NCBI GenBank assembly: GCA_020723765.1
Contig: DYIF01000002.1
Location: 1 to 64,000 of the forward strand
Direction of reading: 5' to 3'
Length of the DNA stretch: 64,000 bases
Origin: Elusimicrobium minutum
GTDB taxonomy: Bacteria > Elusimicrobiota > Elusimicrobia > Elusimicrobiales > UBA9959
A model generated the notes under the pieces. The model did not search any database. It saw only the letters and a list, made by a program, of their open reading frames with translations, and was not told where the DNA came from. This document shows positions 27,155-35,807 of this stretch, in pieces. Numbering within the stretch: the stretch's first letter is position 1; each line of letters starts with the position of its first letter. The translations under genes were made by a program, and so were the position numbers.

Positions 27155-27172
27155 TTCTTTTTTTTGTATATT
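27144..27172 (+). promoter_or_regulatory. Promoter of the GldA/F/G-like ABC operon
   Basis: TTGACA (27144-27149, perfect consensus) and TATATT (27167-27172) are separated by exactly 17 bases, the best promoter match seen in the window. Transcription would start near 27179, just before a large hairpin in the leader. It shares the -35 palindrome with the divergent lipoprotein promoter. Confidence 0.75.
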
Positions 27173-27190
27173 TAGTTACATAAGGTTCTT

Positions 27191-27231
27191 TAAAAGTTTA
27201 AAGATAAACTTAGGTTTAATTTAAACTTTTA
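27191..27231 (+). promoter_or_regulatory. Leader hairpin upstream of the ABC operon
   Basis: A perfect 12-bp inverted repeat TAAAAGTTTAAA (27191-27202) / TTTAAACTTTTA (27220-27231) encloses a second 5-bp stem TAAAC/GTTTA (27205-27209, 27214-27218) with loop TTAG. It lies within the predicted 5' untranslated region, 26 bases before the ATG at 27258, and has no T-run after it, so it is not a standard terminator. It could be an operator for a dimeric regulator or an RNA structure near the ribosome-binding site. Confidence 0.55.
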
Positions 27232-27257
27232 TCTCATAAAAATCAATAGGAAAAATT

Positions 27258-28163
27258 ATGATAACGACCGAAAACATAACTAAAAGTTACGGTAATTTTA
27301 AGGCTTTAAAAGGAATATCTTTTAAAGTTCCTTCTAACAATATAACCGTTTTGCTAGGTCCTAACGGAGCCGGTAAGACGACCACGCTTAGAATACTTGC
27401 CGGATATCTATATCCGGACTATGGAAAAGTGGAATACTTCGGCCAAAAATACGACGAAAATCTTGAGTTTAAAAAACTAATAGGATATATTCCGGAAAAC
27501 AATCCGGTATATGAAGACCTGGAAGTAACGGAATACCTTGAGTTTGTCGCTAAATCCTATTATCTTGGCAAAAAAGAAATAAAAATAGCAGTAGAAAGAT
27601 GCGCGTTAAAAGAAGTTTTGGGTAAAAAAATAGGAAATCTTTCAAAAGGATATAAACAAAGGGTATCTCTGGCAAAAGCCATACTCCATAACCCCCCTAT
27701 CCTTCTTTTGGACGAGCCTACTACCGGGCTTGATCCCAATCAAGCCTATCAAACAAGGGAACTGATAAAAGAACTAAAAAAAGACAAAACCATATTGATT
27801 TCCACTCATATATTAAGCGAAGCGGAGGCGATATGCGATAATATATTGATAATAAACAAAGGAGAAATATGCGCAAGCGGAGAAAAAGAGTCTCTAATAA
27901 AACAATACTCCAAAAATTCTTACGTTTTAAGATTTGACGGCGATATTGAAAACAAATTCATCGAAATGGAAGGAATAAAAGAAATAACGGCGAAAAAAGA
28001 AAATGGCGAAACCGAATTTATTATAGAGTTTGAAAATGATAAAGACATGAGAAAAGATATTATAAATTTCGCATATGAAAAAAAATTGCCTTTAATAGAG
28101 TTTTATAAAAATAAGGTCACACTTGATAAAATATTTTCAAAGATAACGAAGGAGCGGTTATGA
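27258..28163 (+). CDS. ABC transporter ATP-binding protein (GldA-like)
   Basis: 301 residues. Walker A GPNGAGKTTT near 36-45, Q-loop GYIPENNPVYEDLEV, signature LSKGYKQRVSLAKAIL, Walker B PILLLDEPTTGLDPNQ and H-loop STHILSEAEAICD. The C-terminal extension after residue ~215 is as in ABC-2 transporters. With the permease, GldG-like and DUF4340 genes it makes a GldAFG-type system. These occur widely outside gliding bacteria and probably move an envelope component; no specific substrate can be named. The Shine-Dalgarno (AGGAAAA) is weak. It overlaps the permease gene by four bases. Confidence 0.93.
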   Translation: MITTENITKSYGNFKALKGISFKVPSNNITVLLGPNGAGKTTTLRILAGYLYPDYGKVEYFGQKYDENLEFKKLIGYIPENNPVYEDLEVTEYLEFVAKSYYLGKKEIKIAVERCALKEVLGKKIGNLSKGYKQRVSLAKAILHNPPILLLDEPTTGLDPNQAYQTRELIKELKKDKTILISTHILSEAEAICDNILIINKGEICASGEKESLIKQYSKNSYVLRFDGDIENKFIEMEGIKEITAKKENGETEFIIEFENDKDMRKDIINFAYEKKLPLIEFYKNKVTLDKIFSKITKERL

Positions 28164-28876
28164 GAGCGGAAAACATAAAGACACTTGTATCCAAAGAGCT
28201 AAAACATTATCTAAATACCCCCCCGTCTTATGTTTTAGCTTCCGTATTTTTGCTTTTATGTGGATATTTTTTCGCTCAACCATTATTTTTAATAAACCAG
28301 GCCAATCTAAATTCGCTTACCGATATAGCGCCTTTAATACTGACCTTTTTCGCTCCGGCTCTTAGCATGAAGCTTATAGCCGAAGAGAAAAAGACCCAAA
28401 CGATAGAAATTCTTCTTACTATGCCTTTTTCGGAAGAAGAGATAATAATATCCAAATTCATATCCGCTTCGTTAATAATGATAACTACGATATTCTTAAT
28501 GTTTATCTACTCGATTACTCTTTATTTTTTATCAAAACCAGATACCGGCCATATTTTGGGAAGTTATCTTTCTTTACTCTTTACCGCGGTTTGTTTCCTC
28601 TCGATAGGAGTTTTCTCATCAACCCTTTCTTCAAGCCAGATTAACGCATTTATATCGGGATTTGCCATATCATTCTTTTTCTATTTATGCGGAAAGGTGA
28701 CGTTCTTTTTGCCTCTTTATTTACAGGAGGCGGCAAACTACATAGGAATAGATTCTCACATATCCAACATGGCCAGGGGCGTAATAGACTTTAGAGATAT
28801 AATATATTTTTCGTCCATATCTTTTATTTTCATCTATTTGTCGATAAATAAACTTAAAAATATGAGAGTGAGGTAA
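28160..28876 (+). CDS. ABC-2 type permease (GldF-like)
   Basis: 238 residues with six predicted membrane helices. N-terminal VSKELKHYLNTPPSYVLASVFLLLCGYFF, then LTFFAPALSMKLIAEEKKTQTIEILLTMPFSEEEIIISKF are the signature of GldF/ABC-2 permeases (the MKLIAEEK-x-x-x-T-x-E-x-L-L segment). It couples to the upstream ATPase (ATGA overlap) and is followed one base after its stop by the GldG-like gene. Substrate unknown. Confidence 0.92.
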   Translation: MRAENIKTLVSKELKHYLNTPPSYVLASVFLLLCGYFFAQPLFLINQANLNSLTDIAPLILTFFAPALSMKLIAEEKKTQTIEILLTMPFSEEEIIISKFISASLIMITTIFLMFIYSITLYFLSKPDTGHILGSYLSLLFTAVCFLSIGVFSSTLSSSQINAFISGFAISFFFYLCGKVTFFLPLYLQEAANYIGIDSHISNMARGVIDFRDIIYFSSISFIFIYLSINKLKNMRVR

Positions 28877-28877
28877 T

Positions 28878-30446
28878 ATGAAAAAGAATTTATCGGTTTA
28901 TTTGTATATAATAATCGCGATAATAGCCAATCTTATATTTTTTAATCTTAATATAAGATTGGACCTTACAAGAGACGGTATATATTCCCTGTCTAAAGGG
29001 ACCAAAAACATACTAAAAAAAATAGACGATAACCTTTTTATAGACCTATACTATTCGAAAGAACTTCCCGTCCAGATTGCGGCCAATAAAGAATATGTAA
29101 ATTCCATTCTTAAAGATTATTCGAGATATTCGAAAGGAAAAATAAAATTTTCTTCTTTTAAAATAGACGATTCTCCTGGATCTAAAAAATCGGCTATTGA
29201 GGAAGGAATAACTCCCGTAAGATTCGACATAGTATCCAAAGAAAAATTCGAGCAGAGAGAAGGTTTTTTAGGCTTATCTATAAGATACAGAGAAAAAAAA
29301 GAGGTTATGCCTTTTATTTCCGACATATCCAATTTCGAATATGAAATATCCTCAAAAATAAACATGCTGATAAACGAAAAAAAGAAGAATATATATTTTA
29401 TAACCGACGCTCAGGCGATATCTTCATACAGGCTTAACCCGGAAATAAAAGCCAAGCTTTCAAACAATTACGAAATCAAAGACGTCTCTTTGTCCGAACT
29501 GTATAAAACGACCGAAGAAATAACCGGATGTTTTATAGGCCCCTCATCCCCGTTAGACGAAAAATCGCTATTTTATTTAGACCAGATTCTCGTAAGAGGC
29601 TCAAAAATATTTCTGGCATACGACTCAAGATATACCTCCATGGATAGTTTTTTTACGAGAGAAAATAAAACCGGAGTCGAAAAAATTTTAGAAAAAAACG
29701 GCATAAAAATAAAAAACACTCTTATTACCGATAAAAACTCTCAGGCCATTCAAATAGCCTTCAGACAGGGCCCTTTTATAGTTACAAACATAGTCAAATA
29801 TCCTTATTTTATAATCACTGATAATCTGGATAGGAACAACCCAACCACCAGAGACATATATTCGCTTACTCTTCCTTTCGCCTCTCCCATAGAATACTCA
29901 ACCGGTACCGAAAAAACATTAACCCCTCTCATAAAAACTTCCGATTATAGCAGGGCCAAAAAAGAAAACTCGTATATAAACATAAATCCTTTTCAAGACT
30001 ACTCACCGTCGGATGACGACTTAAAAGGGCCGTTTAACGTCGCATTAATTTTTAAAGGCAAAATGGAGTCTTACCTCGAATCTATTCCCAAAGAATTGGA
30101 AAAAGATAAAAAAGAAAAAGTTTCTCTAATAAAGAAAGCCGAAAAAGAGAGTTTGTTATATATGGTTTCCACATCCAAATTTTTATTTCAAGAAAACTTA
30201 AATTACGAAAATGCTCAGTATTTTATAAACATCGTCAACTACCTTTCTCAAGACGAGGACCTTATAACTATAAGGCCCAAAAAAGCCGGCTTTATACCGC
30301 TTAAAGAAATAAACGATAACGCAAAAACCGCGATAAAATATTTCAATATTTTCTTGCCGATAATAATGGTAATAAGTTTCGGAATATACAGATGGAAGAA
30401 AACTCAAAAAAATATAAGGAAAGCGGTTTCCGAGTATAAAGATTAA
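28878..30446 (+). CDS. GldG-like ABC-associated membrane protein
   Basis: 522 residues. N-terminal transmembrane helix, then the GldG extracytoplasmic region: RLDLTRDGIYSLSKGTKNILKKIDDNLFIDLYYSKELP near residues 25-65 is typical for the family, followed by a DUF7088/GldG-like fold with YEISSKINMLINEKKKNIYFITD. A second C-terminal helix (residues ~490-510) is followed by a basic cytoplasmic tail (RWKKTQKNIRKAV). It likely receives or holds the transported component in the periplasm. It lies between the permease and the DUF4340 gene, as in many GldFG loci. Confidence 0.9.
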   Translation: MKKNLSVYLYIIIAIIANLIFFNLNIRLDLTRDGIYSLSKGTKNILKKIDDNLFIDLYYSKELPVQIAANKEYVNSILKDYSRYSKGKIKFSSFKIDDSPGSKKSAIEEGITPVRFDIVSKEKFEQREGFLGLSIRYREKKEVMPFISDISNFEYEISSKINMLINEKKKNIYFITDAQAISSYRLNPEIKAKLSNNYEIKDVSLSELYKTTEEITGCFIGPSSPLDEKSLFYLDQILVRGSKIFLAYDSRYTSMDSFFTRENKTGVEKILEKNGIKIKNTLITDKNSQAIQIAFRQGPFIVTNIVKYPYFIITDNLDRNNPTTRDIYSLTLPFASPIEYSTGTEKTLTPLIKTSDYSRAKKENSYININPFQDYSPSDDDLKGPFNVALIFKGKMESYLESIPKELEKDKKEKVSLIKKAEKESLLYMVSTSKFLFQENLNYENAQYFINIVNYLSQDEDLITIRPKKAGFIPLKEINDNAKTAIKYFNIFLPIIMVISFGIYRWKKTQKNIRKAVSEYKD

Positions 30447-30457
30447 AGGAGAGTAAT

Positions 30458-31309
30458 ATGAAAGAAAAAACTTTAATACTCGTTATAACGTCCCTTATAA
30501 TCGCATACTTTTTAATAGCGGCATTCAACAAACCCAAAACATATTCAAATACATTTTTTTCGGACAAAATAAATACAAATAAAATAAATCAAATTTATAT
30601 AAAAAACAAAGACAACGAAATATTACTTGAAAAAACAAAGGACTTGTGGTTTTTAAAAACTCCGTATGAGTACCGTGCCGATAACAGGGAAATAGAAAAC
30701 ATTCTGGATAAGATTTCAAACTCAAAGTTATTCGGACCATTGACCGACAAAAAAGAAATATACGATAGGTTTGAAATATACCCGGATTCCGCGCCGGTTA
30801 TAACATTAAAAGGGAATAAAGAAATATCCTTTATTACCGGCAAAGCCACGATGGATTATCAAGGAACATTTATAAAATTTACAAACTCAAAGGAGATATT
30901 TGAGGCTAAAGGGATATTCCCATTCGATTTCAAAAAAAAATATGAGGATTTTATATATCCTAAAATAATGGAATCGGATGAAAAAGAATTAACCCAAATC
31001 TTAATAAATTATTCCGGTAAAGAATATTCCGACTCAAAATCGCAAGAAAAATGGGTTAAATCCGAAACACAATCCATAATAGATCTGTTAAAAGAAATAA
31101 GATTTTCAAAAATAGAAAAAGGAGAAAAAGACAGCCAAAAAACAAATCTGGAAATAATTTTAAAGTCTCCAAACGGAGAAGAAAAAATATTATTTAAAAA
31201 CGGAAAAAATTATTTATCTTACAAAAACGGATATAAATTTACAATAGATGAGCCCAATTCAAAAAAAATAGAAGAGTTAATAAATAAGATAAAAGCGGAA
31301 TCCAAATAA
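30458..31309 (+). CDS. DUF4340-domain protein
   Basis: 283 residues with one N-terminal membrane helix and an exported remainder. The DUF4340 features are INQIYIKNKDNEILLEKTKDLWFLKTPYEYRADNREIENILDKISNS near residues 43-90 and TGKATMDYQGTFIKF near 127. DUF4340 proteins usually follow GldG genes and are assumed to work with the ABC system. A GGAG ribosome-binding site is present and the gap to the GldG-like gene is 11 bases. It converges on the large peptidase with 29 bases between, without a visible terminator. Confidence 0.88.
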   Translation: MKEKTLILVITSLIIAYFLIAAFNKPKTYSNTFFSDKINTNKINQIYIKNKDNEILLEKTKDLWFLKTPYEYRADNREIENILDKISNSKLFGPLTDKKEIYDRFEIYPDSAPVITLKGNKEISFITGKATMDYQGTFIKFTNSKEIFEAKGIFPFDFKKKYEDFIYPKIMESDEKELTQILINYSGKEYSDSKSQEKWVKSETQSIIDLLKEIRFSKIEKGEKDSQKTNLEIILKSPNGEEKILFKNGKNYLSYKNGYKFTIDEPNSKKIEELINKIKAESK

Positions 31310-31338
31310 GAACCTCCAAAGATTAATCGGTAAAACTG

Positions 31339-34300
31339 TTATTTTTTTATATTAATAACGGTATTTTTAATTTCATTATTTGAAATATATTCTATTGAAA
31401 TACTCTCTCCGACCTGAGATAATATATTTGAATATGTAATAAGATTATCTATATCCTTTCCGTTTATTTTTAGTATGACATCTCCCTCTTTTATGGGAGA
31501 AGCGGATATTAGCGAGTTTTCTGATATCTTTGACACTCTAACGCCTTTACCTGAGTATGAAAAATCCGGCATAAAACCCAAAGAAACTTTTCTTTTGGCA
31601 GGTAAATTTTGCATATCCGGTTTTAAATACTCGATAGAATCGTATTTATCCAGCTCTTCAATTAAAGATATCGTAAATTCTCCAAATAAACCGATACCTT
31701 CGAAATTGAGAGTATCGTAAGTATCCGAATGTTTATGATACAAAAGATCCCCCCCGTCAAAAAATTGAACCGACGGTATATTTTTCTCTATAAAACTAAT
31801 TTGGTCCGAAGAATCTAACTGCTGGTTAATAATTTGATAATCTATCATAGTCGAAAGCGAAACATTTTTAAAAATCCTCTGCCAATCGGAAGAAGAATTG
31901 GAATTTAATATTTTTATTTTAAAATCGGTTAATCTTCCTATCGTATCTAAGTTTATGTCGGCAATTGTTTTTGAAAGAAGAGGCAAAGACAAATTGGAAA
32001 GAAAATATCTCGAACCTATTCTCCCATACTCTTCTCCGGAAAAAGCGCAAAAAACGATATTGTGGTTGGGCTTGTTTTTATTAAAATAATCGGAAAGCGC
32101 TATAACCAGCGAAACGCCGCTTGAGTTATCGTTTGCTCCGGGAAAGCACTTCCCATTATCGGGAAAAAGATGGTCGTAATGAGCGGTTATAAAAACGTAC
32201 TTATCCGTTTTTCCCTTGAGATAACCGCATATATTTTTAAAATCATACTCCTTGCCGTTTATATGAGCATTAAAACTCTGAATATAGCCGTTTTTAAAAA
32301 ATTCCGCCAATCCGTTTTCTTTAAATCTCTTTTCAATATAATATGCGGCTTTGTCTATTTCTTTTGAGCCGGGATGCCTTGTCTTTAATTCGGATGAAAG
32401 AAAAAACGAATCTTTTTTTATATTACCAACATTAATTTTAAAATTGAAAGGAACAAGAGCTTTGGTCCTGATATAGGGAAGATCGATTTTTAAATCTTTA
32501 TATACAATGTTCGGAGAGTGGATATTTTTCCAAACTCCGGATAAAACATTAGTGTCGTTTGAGTCGAAAACGAGATAAGAATATTTTGAGTAGTGGGCTA
32601 TTTTAAAAGAAATGTTTTTTGTCGACGAACTATCCTTTGGAATTAAAAAATTTACGGTATGAGAAGGATTGAAAGGATTGTCGAATGAAAAAACAAAGCT
32701 ATTATCTTTAATGGCGTATCTCGTATTATCTAAAACAAAATACTCGTTTGAGTATTTTACCCTATCCTTTGAAACTTTACTAAATATTTCCTCGTCAAAA
32801 CCTATAACCCAGATATCCGAATTAAGTTTAGCCAGATCGATATCTCTCTTTTTTAAGATTGTATAGTCTCTATATTTATATATATCTAAAAAATTAGAAT
32901 ATTTATCATCTGCTATGTATATGTAGGGATTTGTTGAAGCATTTATTTTAGTAAGAGTTGTAGGAAGTTCTCCGTCGTTTATTTTTCTTGGGAGATCATA
33001 GTTTAAGTCAAGCCACACCGCTATGGGATAAGAAGAAAAAGAAAAACTAAAAATCTGCTCTTTTTTATCCGATTTTAGTTTTATTTCTTCGTAGGTTTTA
33101 TCTTTAAAAAAAACAAAAATGGGAATATCACATAAAGTATCGCCGGTTTGAGTAATTTTAAACTTAATTTCATACAGAGAGTTTTCCGCGTTAAAATCCA
33201 CATCCGAAATATTTATTTTTTCAAGCCCTTTCCCATCCACATATTTATAGAAAAAGGCTTTCAAATCCATTTTGCTTTCTTTCTCAAAAGCGTTTCTTAA
33301 ATCCGAAAAACTTGCTTTTTTGAAAAGATTTTCTTTATAAAATCTTTTCAATGATTTTATAAAAATATCGTCGCCGACTTTTTTTCTAAGAGCATGAAAA
33401 AACATAAGAGACTTTCCATAACCAACGGCTTCCGATGCGCCGCTGTTTCTTGATTTAAATTCGGAAAGTTTGATATCGTTATCTTCATTTACAAAATCCG
33501 TATATTTTTTAAGCGTATCGGCTCTATAAGCGCTCCCTTTCCCCAATTGTTCGGCCATAAGATGGTCGGATAGATATGCTGTAAGCCCTTCGGACCAGTT
33601 CCCTTTTTCATAATCCACAAAAACTCCGTTTCCCCACCAGTTATGAAGTATCTCATGCGGATAAGAAGAAACTACGAGAAAAGGAAATCTTATTACGGTT
33701 GGACCTATCAAAGTAAAAGAAGCAAACCCGTAGCCAGTTTCAAAAAAGTTTTCCACAAGAGCGAATTTCTTGTAAGGATAAGTTCCGATTAAGTTAAAAT
33801 AGATATTTATATATTTTTTGGCGTATTTTAAATATTTATCCGCCAATTTCTTATCCGGAGATCGCAAGAAAACATAAAGCGAAATATCGTTATATTTATC
33901 TTTGTACTCGGTGTATTTTCCGCATGATAAAGGGATATCCTCCGCATATCCTTCCGACTCCCAGATTTCGGTTCTTCCATCATCACTAACAAACTCATCC
34001 GTTTTTAATCCGGATGTTACGGTTTTATAATTTCTATCTATTTTTAAAGCCAATTTGAATCTGAAAACATCTAAATCTTTTATTACGGGATAAAAATAAC
34101 TTTGAGCCGAAAGATAACAACCCTCTTCGGATATTATCCCGTTTGTTTCTCTGAAACTTCTCTGATATTCTTCTTTTTGCTCCTTTAAAGGATAATTGAT
34201 AACTCCCTTATAATAAATTTTAAAAGAATCGAATTTTTTATTATCCTTTCTTTTTATCTCATATAGGTTATAAACATGTTCTTTTTTCTTTAATATGACT

Positions 34301-34479
34301 TCATAATCCGAAGTAATTTCCAAATTATTATTGAGAGCAAACTCGACCTTCTCTTTTTTATCTCCCAAATTAACAGAAACCGTGGAAGAAATAATTGAAG
34401 ACCTAACATCTATATCGGATTTTATATTGTAATAAACAAAGGCGTTTAATACCGTCGAAAAAAGCATTAATATTATCAT
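31339..34479 (-). CDS. Secreted multidomain peptidase: M1 + M28 + PDZ
   Basis: 1046 residues with an N-terminal hydrophobic signal (MIILMLFSTVLNAFVYY). An M1-like gluzincin domain has HEILH near 275 and the third zinc ligand E 18 residues later (GNWSEGL), in the proper M1 spacing. Around 735-930 lies an M28 (Zn carboxypeptidase/aminopeptidase) domain: TAHYDHLFPD, PGANDNSSGVSLVIAL, FSGEEYGRIGSRYF, and DLLYHKHSDTYDTL. The last ~85 residues form a PDZ-like domain (GVRVSKISENSLISASPIKEGDVILKINGKDI). Two peptidase domains of different families with PDZ in a single chain are unusual; all main zinc ligands seem present. A GAGGAG site precedes the ATG. It diverges from the phosphopentomutase-like gene. 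Confidence 0.88.
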   Translation of the reverse strand: MIILMLFSTVLNAFVYYNIKSDIDVRSSIISSTVSVNLGDKKEKVEFALNNNLEITSDYEVILKKKEHVYNLYEIKRKDNKKFDSFKIYYKGVINYPLKEQKEEYQRSFRETNGIISEEGCYLSAQSYFYPVIKDLDVFRFKLALKIDRNYKTVTSGLKTDEFVSDDGRTEIWESEGYAEDIPLSCGKYTEYKDKYNDISLYVFLRSPDKKLADKYLKYAKKYINIYFNLIGTYPYKKFALVENFFETGYGFASFTLIGPTVIRFPFLVVSSYPHEILHNWWGNGVFVDYEKGNWSEGLTAYLSDHLMAEQLGKGSAYRADTLKKYTDFVNEDNDIKLSEFKSRNSGASEAVGYGKSLMFFHALRKKVGDDIFIKSLKRFYKENLFKKASFSDLRNAFEKESKMDLKAFFYKYVDGKGLEKINISDVDFNAENSLYEIKFKITQTGDTLCDIPIFVFFKDKTYEEIKLKSDKKEQIFSFSFSSYPIAVWLDLNYDLPRKINDGELPTTLTKINASTNPYIYIADDKYSNFLDIYKYRDYTILKKRDIDLAKLNSDIWVIGFDEEIFSKVSKDRVKYSNEYFVLDNTRYAIKDNSFVFSFDNPFNPSHTVNFLIPKDSSSTKNISFKIAHYSKYSYLVFDSNDTNVLSGVWKNIHSPNIVYKDLKIDLPYIRTKALVPFNFKINVGNIKKDSFFLSSELKTRHPGSKEIDKAAYYIEKRFKENGLAEFFKNGYIQSFNAHINGKEYDFKNICGYLKGKTDKYVFITAHYDHLFPDNGKCFPGANDNSSGVSLVIALSDYFNKNKPNHNIVFCAFSGEEYGRIGSRYFLSNLSLPLLSKTIADINLDTIGRLTDFKIKILNSNSSSDWQRIFKNVSLSTMIDYQIINQQLDSSDQISFIEKNIPSVQFFDGGDLLYHKHSDTYDTLNFEGIGLFGEFTISLIEELDKYDSIEYLKPDMQNLPAKRKVSLGFMPDFSYSGKGVRVSKISENSLISASPIKEGDVILKINGKDIDNLITYSNILSQVGESISIEYISNNEIKNTVINIKK

Positions 34480-34540
34480 TTTATCTCCTCATAACTATAT
34501 TATATAATTTAGTTTGGATGGCATTTTAAAAGGAGGATAA

Positions 34541-35755
34541 ATGGCTAAAACGGCTATAGTTACGGTAATAGATGCGGTAGGATTAAAAACGCTGGAATAT
34601 TTGATAAAAAAATACGGGAAAAAGATAACGCTTGAAAACCTTTCCAATTTAGGAATAAAAGAACTTTTATCCGAAGAATCATCCCAAAAAATCAAAAACA
34701 AATCTCATATTAAACTAAACAAAAAAGCTTTCGAAATAAAACAATTATCAAAAACCGCTGACAGCCTGATAGGCCATAGAGAAATGGTGGGGCTTGTGGA
34801 CAACAACACTTACGAACTTTTCCCTAACGGTTTTCCAAAATCTTATCTTGAAAAAATAGAAAAAGCCGTCGGAAGAAAAACATTCTTCAATCAAATGGCC
34901 GGAGGCGTGGAAGCGATAGAAAAAAACTACGAAAGGCATGAGAAAACCGGAGATTTAATAGTTTATGCCAGCAAATGCGACCCGCTTATACAAATAGCGA
35001 TGAACGAAGAGATAATAAGCGTAGACGAACAAAGATTCATCGCAGATACCGCATTCAAAATAGCTATGGAAGAAAAAATACCCATCACAAGGGTAATAGC
35101 GAGAAGTTATAAAAGAAACGGCAAAGAAATAATAAGAACTCCCAACAGATACGATGCGGTTTTGCCTTTAAAAGGAAAAACTCTAATAGACGTTATGAAC
35201 GACAGATTCATATGGACCGTATCGGTCGGCAAAACGAGCGACCTGGTAAATACCAAGTATTACGAAAAAATAAAAATAACAAAAAAGGAATTCATAGACC
35301 CGAAGTTAAAACTAAGATTTGTCCATCCGGCTCAAAAAGACTCAAATCCGTTTAACGTTCAGGGAATAATAAACGCGATAAATTCCTCAAAAGTAATATA
35401 CAGGCCTTACGGCACATTCATATTCGCAAATCTCGTAGACACGGATAGCCTTTACGGACACACAAGAGACGTCGAAGGCGCAATAAAATCGATAGAAGAA
35501 ACGGATAGGGCCGTAGGCAAAATAATGGAAACCATGGATAAAGATGACATCTTGATAATAACCGCGGACCACGGGATGGAACACAAAGAGGATTACGGAT
35601 ACCATTCAAACGAGGAATTATTCGCTCTTGTTTGTTCTAAAAAATACGATCTTTCAACTATAACAAAAACTAAAACAAGCGGACTTTTACAAATAGGAGA
35701 AATAACCGCGAAATATTTCGGCATAGAAAAAGAATACTATAAGCTTACAAACTAA
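34541..35755 (+). CDS. Phosphopentomutase-like alkaline-phosphatase-superfamily enzyme
   Basis: 404 residues. The metal-binding scaffold of the superfamily is visible: TVIDAVGLKTLE at the start, SLIGHREMVGLVDN in the middle, ANLVDTDSLYGHTRDVEGAIKSIEETDRAVGKIM and ITADHGMEHKEDYGYHSNEE in the C-terminal third. The order and length best match phosphopentomutase (DeoB), which moves phosphate between C1 and C5 of ribose or deoxyribose. However the threonine-rich stretch before GHWE in DeoB is replaced by D-S-L-I-G-H-R-E, so the phospho-acceptor residue is uncertain. A nucleoside transporter (NupC) lies at 48.5 kb, supporting nucleoside salvage. AGGAGG precedes the ATG. Confidence 0.72.
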   Translation: MAKTAIVTVIDAVGLKTLEYLIKKYGKKITLENLSNLGIKELLSEESSQKIKNKSHIKLNKKAFEIKQLSKTADSLIGHREMVGLVDNNTYELFPNGFPKSYLEKIEKAVGRKTFFNQMAGGVEAIEKNYERHEKTGDLIVYASKCDPLIQIAMNEEIISVDEQRFIADTAFKIAMEEKIPITRVIARSYKRNGKEIIRTPNRYDAVLPLKGKTLIDVMNDRFIWTVSVGKTSDLVNTKYYEKIKITKKEFIDPKLKLRFVHPAQKDSNPFNVQGIINAINSSKVIYRPYGTFIFANLVDTDSLYGHTRDVEGAIKSIEETDRAVGKIMETMDKDDILIITADHGMEHKEDYGYHSNEELFALVCSKKYDLSTITKTKTSGLLQIGEITAKYFGIEKEYYKLTN

Positions 35756-35807
35756 AATGTAATATTTTTTTAATGAAAGCTTAACAATATAAAACTAAAA
35801 TTTATTT

